A stretch of DNA of 52,984 bases from Candidatus Sulfotelmatobacter kueseliae (GCA_900290255.1 OMOD01000001.1:1579-54562), one strand, 5' to 3'. Shown: positions 1 through 9,378, counted from the first letter of the stretch. Notes: a model not told the origin generated them from the letters alone. Numbers and translations are program-made.

Positions 1-957
1 CAGCTGGAGCAGATTCCGTGGGTGGAATCGGCCAGCGTGATGCGCTTCGTGCCCAACCGGCTGCATGTGGAAATTCACGAACGCACGCCGGTGGCGTTTG
101 CGCGGGTGGGAGCGCGCATTGCGCTGATTGACGCGGGCGGCACGCTCATGGAGTTGCCGCACAATCACAAATATTCCTTTCCTGTCATTCTGGGGATGAA
201 TCCGGGCGAGCCGCTTTCCACGCGGGCCCCGCGCATGAAGGCGTATGAGGATCTGGTCCGCGACCTGGATTCGGGCGGCGCACGCTATTCCCAGGATTTG
301 AGTGAAGTGGATCTTTCCGATCTCGACGATTTGAAGGTGCGGGTGAATGATCCCGCGGGCGATGTTCTGCTGCACCTGGGATCGTCGAACTACCTGAAGC
401 GCTACAAGACTTATGTGAGCCATGTGCAGGCATGGCGGCAGCAGTTTCAGAAGCTGGAATCGGTGAACCTGCGCTATGACAACCAAGTCATCGTGAATCC
501 TGACATGCCAGCAGGGCCCAGGCCAGGATCGCCGAAGCCGGCCGCGTTGACCGCAGCGGCGGCGAAGACGGCAGCAGCCGCGGCAGTCAAGCCGGCGGCG
601 CTGGTTTCACGCGTGGGACCGCATGAACCGGCGATTCCCAAGCCGGTTTTCGAACTGTCGCCGAAGAAGCTTGATCCCAAGGCTGCGGCTGTGAAGAAGC
701 CGGCGGCGAAACCGAAGGCCAAGAAAACAGCGGCTAAGGCGCGCAAACCCACGGCTCCGAAGGCGGCTGCGTCCAAGACCGCGGTCTCGGCGCCGCAGAC
801 GAAGGTGGTGAAGACTCCAACTGGCGCGCAGCCGGAGGCTAAGAAGCTGGCGCAGTCGGCTCCGCCGGCGAGCGTGCCACCGGCGAAGGCGAGTGGCGCG
901 AGTGCGAAGCCGAGCCCGGCGATTGCGAAACCGCCAGCGGGCACAGATCGAAATTGA
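1..957 (+). CDS. ftsQ: Cell division protein FtsQ, C-terminal part (5' end outside window)
   Basis: Divisome scaffold protein, normally a single-pass inner-membrane protein whose periplasmic part binds FtsB/FtsL. The frame is open at base 1 and ends at TGA 955-957, so the cytoplasmic tail, membrane segment and most of the POTRA domain lie upstream. The visible start (IPWVESASVMRFVPNRLHVE, then an ERTPVAF-like stretch) is the POTRA/beta-domain junction typical of FtsQ. It is followed directly by ftsA and ftsZ, the usual order. The odd part is the last ~150 residues: a low-complexity Ala/Lys/Pro tail of KPAAK/KKTAAK-type units, like histone H1 or AlgP tails and absent from textbook FtsQ. Family call is firm; the role of the tail is unknown. 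Confidence 0.9.
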   Translation, partial: QLEQIPWVESASVMRFVPNRLHVEIHERTPVAFARVGARIALIDAGGTLMELPHNHKYSFPVILGMNPGEPLSTRAPRMKAYEDLVRDLDSGGARYSQDLSEVDLSDLDDLKVRVNDPAGDVLLHLGSSNYLKRYKTYVSHVQAWRQQFQKLESVNLRYDNQVIVNPDMPAGPRPGSPKPAALTAAAAKTAAAAAVKPAALVSRVGPHEPAIPKPVFELSPKKLDPKAAAVKKPAAKPKAKKTAAKARKPTAPKAAASKTAVSAPQTKVVKTPTGAQPEAKKLAQSAPPASVPPAKASGASAKPSPAIAKPPAGTDRN

Positions 958-1010
958 CTTGAGGTTAGAGCGTGTTTCAAAAGTACATTCTGCGGGCTAG
1001 CGGCCAGGTT

Positions 1011-1068
1011 CCCTCAGGGGCTAAAGCCCGCGATTCTGGGTCGCAAACGGCCCGGCTAAAGCCGGGCC
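1011..1068. repeat. Dispersed repeat with two CTAAAG hairpins (ftsQ-ftsA spacer)
   Basis: Two stem-loops share the loop TAAA: a shorter GGGCTAAAGCCC-type hairpin near 1017-1029 and a perfect 8-bp stem GGCCCGGC/GCCGGGCC at 1049-1068. The first unit (1011-1037) recurs in reverse orientation with small changes at 40833-40859. A short direct repeat CTTTCAAAGCGCC follows at 1070-1092. There is no U-run, so an intrinsic terminator is unlikely; a REP-like dispersed element fits better. Confidence 0.7.
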
Positions 1069-1148
1069 CTTTCAAAGCGCCCTTTCAAAGCGCCATTCTT
1101 GAAACGCGCTGCAGGGAAATTTACAGGACGGAATCTAATTAAGACGAG

Positions 1149-1176
1149 ATTATCAAAACGGAATTATCAAAACGGA
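1149..1176 (+). repeat. Perfect 14-bp tandem duplication just upstream of ftsA
   Basis: ATTATCAAAACGGA occurs twice head to tail at 1149-1162 and 1163-1176, ending 11 nt before the ftsA ATG. The AT-rich leader has only a weak purine stretch (GGAA at 1173-1176) that could act as ribosome binding site, so the duplication may affect ftsA translation. Confidence 0.6.
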
Positions 1177-1187
1177 ATTCTTAAGAC

Positions 1188-2408
1188 ATGGGCAACCAGC
1201 AAGGAAACTTTCTAGCGGCAATTGATGTAGGCAGCGCCCGGACACGCGCGCTCGTGGCCGAGATCACCGACAACGGTGTGCGCTATCGCGGGCACGGCGT
1301 GGCCGAATCGCGCGGCTCGCGCAAGGGCGTGATCGTCGAACTCGACAAAGCGGTAGCGGCGGTCCAGAAGGCGGTCGAGGCCGCGGAAGACGTGGCGGGC
1401 GCGCCGGTCGAGCATGCCATTGTGGGCATTGGCGGGGCGCACGTGCGCGGCGTAAACAGTCATGGCGGCATCAGCCTGGGCACGCGCCCGCGAGAGATTG
1501 GGCGCGATGAGATCAAGCAGGCGGTGGATCGGGCCCGCGCTATCCCCCTGCCCGCCGATCGCGAGATTCTGCATCTGCTGCCGCAGGAATTCATCCTCGA
1601 CGAGCAGCCCGGCGTGCACGATCCGCTGGGCATGATGGCGGCTCGGCTGGAAGTGCGGGTGCATCTGGTGACCGCGGCCGCCAGCGCCACGCAGAACGTC
1701 ATTACCGCCGTGAACAAGGCCGGAGTGCATGTTGACGACACGGTCTTCGAGCCGCTGGCTGCGGCTGACTCGGTGTTGCGCGCCGACGAGCGGGAACTGG
1801 GCGTGTGCCTCGCCGATATCGGCGCTGGCTCGACCGAACTGATTGTGTTTCAGCAGGGAGCGGTGGCGTTCACCGGAGTGATTCCGCTAGGCGGCGACCA
1901 TTTCACCAGCGACTTGTCGGTGGGACTGTGCACGCCGCTGGCGGAGGCGGAGACGATCAAGAAGACTTACGGCAACGCGATCGTCACGTTGATTCCCGAG
2001 GGAAACGAAGTGGAGGTTCCGTCGGTGGGCGACCGTCCGTCGCGTCTGCTGCCGCAGCGTCTGGTGGGGGAGATTCTGGAGCCGCGAGCGCGCGAATTGT
2101 TCGAGATGATGCGCGAAACCCTGCGGCAGGGCGGCATGTACGAGGTTTGCCTGGCGGGCGTGGTGCTGACCGGAGGAGCGTCGCGATTGCCGGGAATTTT
2201 CGATGTGGCCGAGTCGGTGCTGCGGCGGCCGGTACGGCTCTCGTGGCCCGCGCCGCTGGCCAAAATGCCGGCGACGCTGTCCGAACCCGAGTTCGCCACC
2301 CTGCTGGGCATGGTGAATTACGGACAGCGGGCGCGCATCGCCCGCGGCATTCAGGAAGATCGTTGGGGAACGAGATTGAAAGCGATGTTGTTGGGAAAAG
2401 GAGCGTGA
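1188..2408 (+). CDS. ftsA: Cell division protein FtsA
   Basis: Actin-like ATPase that tethers FtsZ filaments to the inner membrane. 406 residues, normal for the family. Phosphate-1 motif AIDVGSARTR at residues 11-20, phosphate-2 motif LADIGAGSTELIVF around 208-221, adenosine motif VVLTGGASRLPG in the last quarter, and a C-terminal amphipathic helix (WGTRLKAMLL) of the membrane-targeting type. The ATG at 1188 gives the N-terminus expected for FtsA. It lies between ftsQ and ftsZ, and is separated from ftsZ by 97 bp containing a fold-back repeat. Confidence 0.96.
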   Translation: MGNQQGNFLAAIDVGSARTRALVAEITDNGVRYRGHGVAESRGSRKGVIVELDKAVAAVQKAVEAAEDVAGAPVEHAIVGIGGAHVRGVNSHGGISLGTRPREIGRDEIKQAVDRARAIPLPADREILHLLPQEFILDEQPGVHDPLGMMAARLEVRVHLVTAAASATQNVITAVNKAGVHVDDTVFEPLAAADSVLRADERELGVCLADIGAGSTELIVFQQGAVAFTGVIPLGGDHFTSDLSVGLCTPLAEAETIKKTYGNAIVTLIPEGNEVEVPSVGDRPSRLLPQRLVGEILEPRARELFEMMRETLRQGGMYEVCLAGVVLTGGASRLPGIFDVAESVLRRPVRLSWPAPLAKMPATLSEPEFATLLGMVNYGQRARIARGIQEDRWGTRLKAMLLGKGA

Positions 2409-2414
2409 AGGCAA

Positions 2415-2484
2415 GGTTTCAAAAGTTTCAATGTTTCAAGGTTTCAAAGACCTTGAAACTCTGAAACGCTGAAGCTTTGAAACG
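2415..2484. repeat. GTTTCAA-word fold-back repeat between ftsA and ftsZ
   Basis: The left half carries four spaced copies of GTTTCAA and the right half four copies of the complementary TTGAAAC/CTGAAAC type, so transcripts could form a long imperfect hairpin. It ends 11 bp before the ftsZ ribosome binding site. Same word as at 18054-18125 and 47568-47605. Confidence 0.85.
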
Positions 2485-2505
2485 TTTTTCGAATAGGTGG
2501 ACACC

Positions 2506-3786
2506 ATGAAAACGGATTCGGGCATTCGCATCAGCTTCAACGAAGAGCCGCGCAACGATGCCAAGATCAAAGTGATCGGCGTGGGCGGCGGCGGCGGCAA
2601 CGCCGTCAACCGCATGATTGATGCCGGGCTGGAGGGCATCGAGTTCATCGTCGCCAACACCGACCTGCAGGCGCTGCGCATGTCGCATGCGCCAGTCAAG
2701 CTGCAACTGGGCGTGAAGCTCACCAATGGCTTGGGTGCGGGAGCGAATCCGGAAATCGGGCGTAAGGCTGCGCTCGAGGACTCGGACAAGATCATTGAAG
2801 CGCTCGAAGGCGCCGACATGGTGTTCGTCACGACGGGCCTGGGGGGCGGCACGGGCACCGGCGCCGCTCCGATTATCGCGTCGCTGGCCAGCGAGATGGG
2901 AGCGCTCACGGTCGCGGTGGTGACCAAGCCGTTTACCTTCGAAGGCAAACGGCGCATGGCGCAGGCCGAGCGCGGCGTCGCCGAACTGATGGAGTCAGTG
3001 GACACCGTGATCGTCATCCCCAACGAAAGGCTGCTGGCCGTGGCCGAGGACGCGGGCTTCTTCGAATCGTTCCGCATCGCCGACGACATTCTGCGGCAGG
3101 GGGTGCAGGGGATTTCCGACATCATCACCATTCCCGGCATCATCAACCGCGACTTCGCCGACGTGAAGACGATCATGGCCGGCATGGGCTATGCCGTGAT
3201 GGGCACGGCTTCAGCGACCGGGGCGAAGCGCACGATCGACGCCGCCCAGCGGGCCATTGCATCGCCGCTGCTGGAGGCGGGGGCGATCGACGGCGCGCGC
3301 GGCATCCTCATCAACATTACCGGCTCCGCATCGCTCAAGCTGGCCGAAGTGCAGCAGGCCTGCTCGATCATTCAGGGCGCAGCGCACGAAGACGCCAACA
3401 TCATTTTCGGCGCGGTGATGGACGAGAAGATGAAAGACGCGGTGAAGATTACCGTGATCGCGACTGGATTCCGCGAGTTCAAGCGGGCGCACACAGAGAC
3501 GCACACGTCTTCGTCATTTGCCGCTGCGCATGACGAGGCCATGGATTTTCCCGACGCTGTGGAACCGCGCGAGCCGATGCCGGAGCGGATTATGTCGGAA
3601 GCGACGATGACGAAGGACCGCGCTTACGCCGATGACGTTACTCCCGTGGCAGTGGCGCAGGCTGCCGAGCGCGTGAGCGCAGACGTCATCTCGCTCGAGA
3701 GCATGCGCAGCGCGATGGTGACGAACTTCGAGCCGGATGATCTCGACGTGCCCGCGTTTCTGCGCAAGCGCAACGACGTGATGTAG
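2506..3786 (+). CDS. ftsZ: Cell division protein FtsZ
   Basis: Tubulin-like GTPase that forms the Z-ring. 426 residues from the ATG at 2506, chosen because AGGTGG (2495-2500) is well placed before it; an in-frame GTG at 2497 would overlap that site. The tubulin signature GGGTGTG is at residues 113-119, a T7-loop stretch [11 protein letters not shown] follows, and the C-terminal peptide [10 protein letters not shown] is the conserved segment that binds FtsA and other partners. The linker before it (about residues 330-405) is variable, as usual. A weak hairpin (CAGCC/GGCTG, 3820-3840) lies 34 bp past the stop and may end the division operon. Confidence 0.97.
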   Translation: MKTDSGIRISFNEEPRNDAKIKVIGVGGGGGNAVNRMIDAGLEGIEFIVANTDLQALRMSHAPVKLQLGVKLTNGLGAGANPEIGRKAALEDSDKIIEALEGADMVFVTTGLGGGTGTGAAPIIASLASEMGALTVAVVTKPFTFEGKRRMAQAERGVAELMESVDTVIVIPNERLLAVAEDAGFFESFRIADDILRQGVQGISDIITIPGIINRDFADVKTIMAGMGYAVMGTASATGAKRTIDAAQRAIASPLLEAGAIDGARGILINITGSASLKLAEVQQACSIIQGAAHEDANIIFGAVMDEKMKDAVKITVIATGFREFKRAHTETHTSSSFAAAHDEAMDFPDAVEPREPMPERIMSEATMTKDRAYADDVTPVAVAQAAERVSADVISLESMRSAMVTNFEPDDLDVPAFLRKRNDVM

Positions 3787-3871
3787 AGAGTCCAGTTGAG
3801 TTACTCCCGATTTTGCCGGCAGCCCTGTTGAAGCAGGCTGTCCCAAAGCTCAGGAGGGCTAGGCGTAGCGC

Positions 3872-3900
3872 TTGACTTTGGCGTCCCCCGGGGCGAGAAT
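3872..3900 (+). promoter_or_regulatory. Candidate sigma-70-type promoter for the methyltransferase gene
   Basis: TTGACT (3872-3877), 17-bp spacer, GAGAAT (3895-3900). It lies about 95 bp before the ATG at 3995, after the division operon has ended. Judged by eye only. Confidence 0.4.
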
Positions 3901-3994
3901 TCGCCTACCAGTTGGGGTTCCCGGATTCGCCATTCCACATCAAATTCCTCGGAGTGTCGGTCCCCGGCCAATTTTCTCGAGAGGAGAAAGTCCC

Positions 3995-5068
3995 ATGAGC
4001 ACAGCTGAGGCTCCCAAGCTCGACATGGACAAACTGAATGCTTTTATCGGTCGGTTCGTAACCGATCTCGGCGCCGCGGTTCATACGGGCATGGTGGTTA
4101 TTGGAGAGAAGCTCGGGCTGTATAAAGCGCTCGCCGATGGCCCCATGAACTCCGCGGAACTTGCCGCCAAGACGCATACCGACGAGCGCTATTTGCGTGA
4201 GTGGCTGGCCTCACAGGCGGCGGGGGGTTACATCACCTACGACGCAAAGACGAACCAGTTCAGCCTGAGTCAAGAACAAGCTTTCGCCCTCGCGAAAGAA
4301 GACAGTCCGGCGTATCTGCCGGGAGCGTTCGAGCTGGCTTTGGGCTCGCTGGCCGCGGTTCCGAGGATCGCGGACTCCTTCCGCACGGGTGCCGGGATGG
4401 GATGGCATGAACATGCCGACGGCGTCTTTCACGGCTGCGAGAAGTTCTTTCGTCCAGGTTATGCCGCCAATCTCGTGAGCGCATGGATTCCTGCGCTGCA
4501 GGATGTGAAAGAGAAGCTCGAGGCGGGGGCGCGAGTGGCCGATGTGGGCTGCGGGAAAGGTGCTTCCACCTTGCTGATGGCAAAAGCGTTCCCCAAGTCG
4601 CGATTCTTCGGGTTCGACTACCATGACAAGTCGATCGAAGCGGCGCGCGAGTCTGCCGGGCGTGAAGGTATCAGTGACCGAGTCTCCTTCGACGTGTCCA
4701 AAGCCAAGGAATACCCTGGCAACGACTACGACTTCGTGGCTGTCTTCGACTGCCTGCATGACATGGGCGACCCGGCCGGGGCCGCGATGCATGTTCGGCA
4801 GTCCCTGGCTAAAGATGGCACCTGGATGATCGTCGAGCCATTTGCCAATGATCAGCTGAAGGACAACCTGAATCCGGTAGGGCGGGTTTACTACTCTTTT
4901 TCAACCCTGTTGTGTACGCCGTGCTCCCGATCCCAGGAGGTCGGACTCTGCTTAGGCGCGCAGGCGGGCGAGACACGCATTCGGGAGGTGGTAAGCTCAG
5001 CCGGGTTCAGCCGATTCCGCCGAGCCACCGAAACCCCGTTCAACATAGTTTACGAAGCCCGACCGTAA
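3995..5068 (+). CDS. Class I SAM-dependent methyltransferase with N-terminal winged-helix domain
   Basis: 357 residues from the ATG at 3995, preceded by GAGAGGAGAAAG; upstream in-frame extension lacks a site and is left out. Residues ~25-95 form a winged-helix dimerisation-type domain. Residues ~175-300 form the Rossmann methyltransferase core, with SAM motif I VADVGCGKGAST at 182-193 and an acidic FGFDYHD motif ending strand 2. The layout resembles the Rv2258c-like group of small-molecule methyltransferases, whose substrates are mostly unknown. It has its own leader and likely its own promoter, and no obvious pathway partner nearby. Family firm, substrate not inferable. Confidence 0.85.
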   Translation: MSTAEAPKLDMDKLNAFIGRFVTDLGAAVHTGMVVIGEKLGLYKALADGPMNSAELAAKTHTDERYLREWLASQAAGGYITYDAKTNQFSLSQEQAFALAKEDSPAYLPGAFELALGSLAAVPRIADSFRTGAGMGWHEHADGVFHGCEKFFRPGYAANLVSAWIPALQDVKEKLEAGARVADVGCGKGASTLLMAKAFPKSRFFGFDYHDKSIEAARESAGREGISDRVSFDVSKAKEYPGNDYDFVAVFDCLHDMGDPAGAAMHVRQSLAKDGTWMIVEPFANDQLKDNLNPVGRVYYSFSTLLCTPCSRSQEVGLCLGAQAGETRIREVVSSAGFSRFRRATETPFNIVYEARP

Positions 5069-5417
5069 TCGATTGCGTGCCACCAAGTCGCGCCGCTGTC
5101 GCTCCTCCGGGGAAATCGGCGCGACTGCAGCGAACGATTGTCCGTGAAAGGAAAAGCCTTTTCACGCGTGGAAATACCTTTCCGGTAATCGGGTAACCCG
5201 GTTACCGAAGGGGTTAACCCCAGGTAATCTCCGAGTATGTCCTTGTCCCAGAATGGGTTAGATCGAAATTGATGTTGGCGGGAAGCGAAACTTTACCGTT
5301 GCCAGAAACACGCTAAGTCTCGTACTATCGCAGAGTTGAGCGATTGACGGCAGGTTACCGCCGGCTGGCACTACGCGTGCATCGAAGTCAGTAGGTTCTG
5401 GGGAGCGAATCACGAAG
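5069..5417. other. Gene-free spacer with hairpin, palindromes and a promoter
   Basis: No credible gene. It contains a hairpin GTGAAAGG/CCTTTTCAC at 5144-5165, which may end the methyltransferase transcript. Stacked palindromic elements with GGTAA/TTACC symmetry lie at 5183-5207, followed by a perfect 12-bp palindrome GGGGTTAACCCC at 5210-5221. A promoter for the downstream transpeptidase is likely at 5299-5328. Confidence 0.6.
5299..5328 (+). promoter_or_regulatory. Candidate promoter for the transpeptidase gene
   Basis: TTGCCA (5299-5304), 18-bp spacer, TACTAT (5323-5328), about 90 bp before the ATG at 5418. The palindrome group at 5183-5221 lies roughly 80 bp upstream of the -35 and could be an activator site. 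Confidence 0.4.
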
Positions 5418-6641
5418 ATGTTTAGGGGACCGAGCCTTTCTCGTCTAATCCTGGCAGTTGCATTTCTCACCTGTGTGTTTTTCACGAGCGTGAGCTGGGC
5501 GGCGCACATTACCACGCATGCAACCAGCAAATCGAAGTCACAAAAGGTCAGCGAGAGCCAGCGCACGCGGCGCCGCCTGCACCATTTGGCGCGCAGCCGC
5601 AGCGCGAGTGTGACCCGGGTCTCAACCACCACGCACCGCCGCCGCTACTACGAGCGCTTTCACATGAGTTCGTTCGCTGAAGACGTCACTGCTGGTGACA
5701 TTACTGCCGGCGAGGATCCCGTGGTGCGCCAGGCTGCGGTGGATGCGCTAGGCAACATGAACGGCACGGTGGTTGCGATCGAGCCGACCAGCGGGCGCGT
5801 GCTGGCCATGGTGAATCAGAAGCTGGCGCTTTCGAGCGGTGCGCAGCCCTGCTCGACGATCAAACTGGCTGTGGCGCTGGGGGCGCTGAACGAAGGCGTG
5901 GTGTCGCGGGATACGGAAGTTGCGCTTGGCCGCCGCAGCCGCATCAATATGACCGAGGCGCTGGCCCACTCGAACAACGCTTATTTCGAAGCGCTGGGAC
6001 GCGAACTCGGCTTCGACAAGGTCGCCTACTACGCCCACGAATACGGTCTGGGCGAACTGGCGGGTTACGACATTCCCGGCGAGCAAGAGGGCAACTATCC
6101 CGACGAAGCGATTCCCGCGCAACTGGGCGGCGTGGGCAAGATGTGCTCCTACGGGGAAGGCATTTCCATGACGCCGCTGCAGTTGGGCGCGATGGTTGCG
6201 GCCATTGCCAACGGCGGAACGCTCTATTACCTGCAGCATCCGACCACCCCGGAAGAAGTCGCCAATTTCCAGCCGCGGGTGAAACGGCAGCTCGACATCG
6301 CGCCGCTGATCCCCGAAATCTCGGATGGCATGGCGGGCGCGGTCGAGTACGGCACCGCCCGCAGCCTGCGCCTGAACTTTAGCGAGGAAGAAATCCTGGG
6401 CAAGACCGGAACCTGCTCGCACGCGGGCACGCGATTCGGCTGGTTCGCCTCCTACGCCAATTCGAGCGTGGGACGGATCGTGGTCGTGGTGTTCCTGCAA
6501 GGCGGACGCCCGACGTTCGGGCCGAAAGCCGCCGAGATAGCCGGCCGCATGTACCGCGATATGTACGACCACAACTTCTTCGTTTCCGGCCCGGTCCTGC
6601 CGCCTGATTCCGCGGTGAAAACCGAGACGACAACCCAATAG
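5418..6641 (+). CDS. Penicillin-binding-protein-type transpeptidase
   Basis: Probable periplasmic peptidoglycan DD-transpeptidase, or a close relative with another function. 407 residues: signal peptide or anchor at 8-28, a basic Ser/Arg-rich linker (~35-80), then a transpeptidase domain. All three active-site motifs are visible: STIK at 146-149 (nucleophile Ser146), SNN at 185-187 and KTG at 329-331. There is no N-terminal dimerisation domain or glycosyltransferase domain, so it is much shorter than FtsI or PBP2. Cysteines next to two motifs (Cys145, Cys333) are unusual and could form a disulfide or belong to a beta-lactamase-like variant. Located 1.6 kb past ftsZ but with its own promoter. 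Confidence 0.85.
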   Translation: MFRGPSLSRLILAVAFLTCVFFTSVSWAAHITTHATSKSKSQKVSESQRTRRRLHHLARSRSASVTRVSTTTHRRRYYERFHMSSFAEDVTAGDITAGEDPVVRQAAVDALGNMNGTVVAIEPTSGRVLAMVNQKLALSSGAQPCSTIKLAVALGALNEGVVSRDTEVALGRRSRINMTEALAHSNNAYFEALGRELGFDKVAYYAHEYGLGELAGYDIPGEQEGNYPDEAIPAQLGGVGKMCSYGEGISMTPLQLGAMVAAIANGGTLYYLQHPTTPEEVANFQPRVKRQLDIAPLIPEISDGMAGAVEYGTARSLRLNFSEEEILGKTGTCSHAGTRFGWFASYANSSVGRIVVVVFLQGGRPTFGPKAAEIAGRMYRDMYDHNFFVSGPVLPPDSAVKTETTTQ

Positions 6642-6759
6642 CGGGTGTTTCGCCGCATCGCGACCCTGTTTCCCTTCTTGGCCTAGAAATTTCTAATACG
6701 GTCAATGCCTGCGCTGCCGATATTCACTCAGCGAGCCCCACAATCGTGGGCGCGCTTCC

Positions 6760-8448
6760 GTGTACGTGTCAGACGCAACCGTGATCAGCGGCGGGAATTG
6801 GCTGGCGGGGCTGTGCCTCGCTGGGGCCGGGTTGGCAGCCTATGCCTTGGTGAAGCTGGTGCGTTGGGTAGTCACGGCCCGGCGGGCGACGAGAGGCTCC
6901 GAGCGGGGCGGGGAGGCATACTTTCACAACCTGGCCGAGGCGATTCCGGAGATGGTCTGGACGACGAAGGCCGATGGGGCCTGCGATTTCCTGAACCAGC
7001 GTTGGTGCGATTACACGGGCCTAACCTCCGAACAAAGCAGCGTCTGGGGCTGGACGGCGGCCTTGCACCCCGACGATGTAATCGAGACCTCGGCGAGCTG
7101 GGAGCGCGCCGTCCGCACCGGGACTCCCTTTACCATCGAATATCGTTTCCGGCGCGCGTCGGATGGTGCTTACCGCTGGTTTCTGGGACGCGCCAACCCT
7201 ATCCGGGATGGGCAGGGCCGCATCATCAAATGGTTTGGCACATGTACCGACATCGAGGACCAAAAGCATAACCAGCAAATCCTGGAAGATCAGATTCGGG
7301 AACGCACCGAGGAACTAGCCGACACCAACACCCGGCTGCAGGAGGAAATGTGGGAGAAGGACTCCGCCCGCCGGGCACTGGATCAGCAGAACGAAAAGAT
7401 GATGCGCGAGCTGACGGAACGCTCGCAGCGGGCGACGTTGCTGGCCAAGATGGGCGAACTCATGCAGAGCTGCATCAGCAAGGAGGAAGTCTTCGCGGCG
7501 GCTCTGGGCTATGCTCCGAAAATATTTCCCACCAGCCGTGGAGCCTTGGCCCTGCTCAACGGACGCCGCGATCTGGCGGAAATCGCCGGGTCATGGCACC
7601 AATGCCAAGTGCCCGAGACCGTGTTTGAGCCGAACCGCTGCTGGGCTTTGCGCACCGGGCACCCGCATCTGGTGGTTGCCGGAGACCCGACGGCGCCCTG
7701 CGCGCACGCTGCCGGAGTGAAGAATACATATTTATGCATTCCGATCCTGGCGCAAGGCGAGGCGCTGGGAATTCTGCACTTTCAGGCCACCGACGACGCC
7801 CCGACTCTGGCTGATTCCGAGCTTTCTTTCAAGACGACCTTCGCGGGACAGGTGGGACTCTCGGTCGCGAACATCCGCTTGCGCGAAGCGCTCCGCACTC
7901 AATCCATCAAAGACCCGCTGACCGGGCTTTACAACCGGCGCTATCTGGAAGAAATGCTGGACCGCGAAATCCGGCGCGCGGTGCGGGCCGAGCAGGCGCT
8001 GGGCTTGCTCATGCTCGATCTCGACCACTTCAAGAAGTTCAACGATACTTACGGTCACGATGCGGGCGATACGGTGCTGCGGGAAAGCGGAACATTTCTG
8101 GCCAAGAGCATCCGGGCCGAGGACATTGTCTGTCGTTTCGGGGGCGAGGAGTTTGTCATCATCCTGCCCACGGCGAATCTGGGCGCCGCCTGCGCGCGGG
8201 CCGAACGCATCCGCTCCAAACTGCGCGAGCTGACGGTGCTGCACCAGGGGCAATCGCTGGGGATGGTCACGGTCTCGGTGGGAGTGGCGGCACTGCCCGA
8301 ACACGGGACCTCGCCGAAGGAACTGCTCGAGGCCGCCGACGCTGCTCTCTACCGCGCGAAACGAGAGGGAAGAGACCGGGTGGCGGCCGCGGAGGCGCGG
8401 GTGACTGCGGCCGCGAAGTTGTCGGCGACGGGAGCGAGCGCGCGCTGA
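6760..8448 (+). CDS. Membrane-anchored PAS-GAF-GGDEF diguanylate cyclase
   Basis: Likely makes the second messenger c-di-GMP from two GTP. 562 residues from GTG 6760; a GTG at 6766 is equally possible and no strong ribosome site decides. One membrane segment at ~12-35, PAS domain ~55-165 with a PAC-like end, coiled coil ~170-220, GAF-like domain ~225-375, then GGDEF. The catalytic motif is GGEEF at 461-465, an active variant. RAED at 452-455, five residues upstream, is the RxxD inhibitory site, so product feedback is expected. Its stop is 3 bp from the end of the convergent ABC gene. The input signal is unknown. Confidence 0.9.
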   Translation: MYVSDATVISGGNWLAGLCLAGAGLAAYALVKLVRWVVTARRATRGSERGGEAYFHNLAEAIPEMVWTTKADGACDFLNQRWCDYTGLTSEQSSVWGWTAALHPDDVIETSASWERAVRTGTPFTIEYRFRRASDGAYRWFLGRANPIRDGQGRIIKWFGTCTDIEDQKHNQQILEDQIRERTEELADTNTRLQEEMWEKDSARRALDQQNEKMMRELTERSQRATLLAKMGELMQSCISKEEVFAAALGYAPKIFPTSRGALALLNGRRDLAEIAGSWHQCQVPETVFEPNRCWALRTGHPHLVVAGDPTAPCAHAAGVKNTYLCIPILAQGEALGILHFQATDDAPTLADSELSFKTTFAGQVGLSVANIRLREALRTQSIKDPLTGLYNRRYLEEMLDREIRRAVRAEQALGLLMLDLDHFKKFNDTYGHDAGDTVLRESGTFLAKSIRAEDIVCRFGGEEFVIILPTANLGAACARAERIRSKLRELTVLHQGQSLGMVTVSVGVAALPEHGTSPKELLEAADAALYRAKREGRDRVAAAEARVTAAAKLSATGASAR

Positions 8449-8451
8449 ACT

Positions 8452-9210
8452 CTACTGCTCGCGCCCGCCGCCCTTGGTCTCGTCGCTGGCGATGACGCCG
8501 TCCTTGAGGTGGATCACGCGATGCGCGTATTCGGCGATGTCATGCTCGTGCGTGACCAGCACGATGTTATTGCCCTCGGCATGCAGGCGGTCGAACAACG
8601 CCATGATTTCGCGGCCAGTCTGCGAGTCCAGGTTGCCGGTGGGTTCGTCAGCCAGAATGATGGAAGGTTTGTTGACCAGCGCGCGCGCAATGGCGACACG
8701 CTGCCTCTGTCCGCCGGAAAGTTCGTTAGGCTTGTGGCTCATGCGCGACTCCATTCCCACTGACGCCAGCGCCGCCTTGGCGCGGTTCAAACGCTCTTCG
8801 GTAGGAATGCCGGCGTAGATCAGAGGCAGTTCCACGTTGTGCAGCGCCGTGGCACGCGCCAGCAGGTTGAAAGTCTGAAACACGAAGCCGATTTCCTTGT
8901 TGCGGATGCGCGCCAGTTCGTCGTCGTCGAGTTCGCTGACCAGTTGGCCGTCAAGCCAGTAACTTCCCTGGGTGGGAGTGTCGAGGCAGCCGATGAGGTT
9001 CATCAGGGTTGATTTGCCCGAGCCGGACGGGCCCATAATGGCGACATACTCATTGCGCTGAATGCGCACGTTGACCCCGCGCAGGGCGTGGACCTGCTGC
9101 TCGGAGCCCATGTCATAGGTCTTCCAGAGATCTTCGGCCGCAATCATGCACGAGTCCGGCGGGGCCTGGACAGCGTTGGTGGGCATGCTGATAACTTCCG
9201 CGGTTGCCAT
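8452..9210 (-). CDS. ABC transporter ATP-binding protein, LolD/MacB type
   Basis: Cytoplasmic ATPase of a lipoprotein- or efflux-type ABC system. 252 residues from the ATG at 9210, chosen because AGGAG lies 6-10 nt upstream; a longer in-frame start lacks a site. Walker [10 protein letters not shown] begins at residue 60, signature LSGGQ at 164-168, Walker B ILADEP at 185-190 with the family-typical TGNLDS after it. It follows the membrane-fusion protein gene on the same strand after 168 bp. No FtsX/MacB permease follows: the next gene is convergent and ends 3 bp away, so the permease must be encoded elsewhere. Confidence 0.93.
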   Translation of the reverse strand: MATAEVISMPTNAVQAPPDSCMIAAEDLWKTYDMGSEQQVHALRGVNVRIQRNEYVAIMGPSGSGKSTLMNLIGCLDTPTQGSYWLDGQLVSELDDDELARIRNKEIGFVFQTFNLLARATALHNVELPLIYAGIPTEERLNRAKAALASVGMESRMSHKPNELSGGQRQRVAIARALVNKPSIILADEPTGNLDSQTGREIMALFDRLHAEGNNIVLVTHEHDIAEYAHRVIHLKDGVIASDETKGGGREQ

Positions 9211-9378
9211 TTTCTTCTCCTGGTCTTGCCTCGCTTCGTCCGGTGCCACTGACCTCTCCGATCTTCGGTTTCGGTAACTTCGGGGTTCAGCCCATCCTGC
9301 TGCGGATTTTCCTCTCCGAGACCCGTCTTCTCTCGACCCAGCCTGGCTTTTGCTTTGGACGCGCCAACCCGGCCAACG

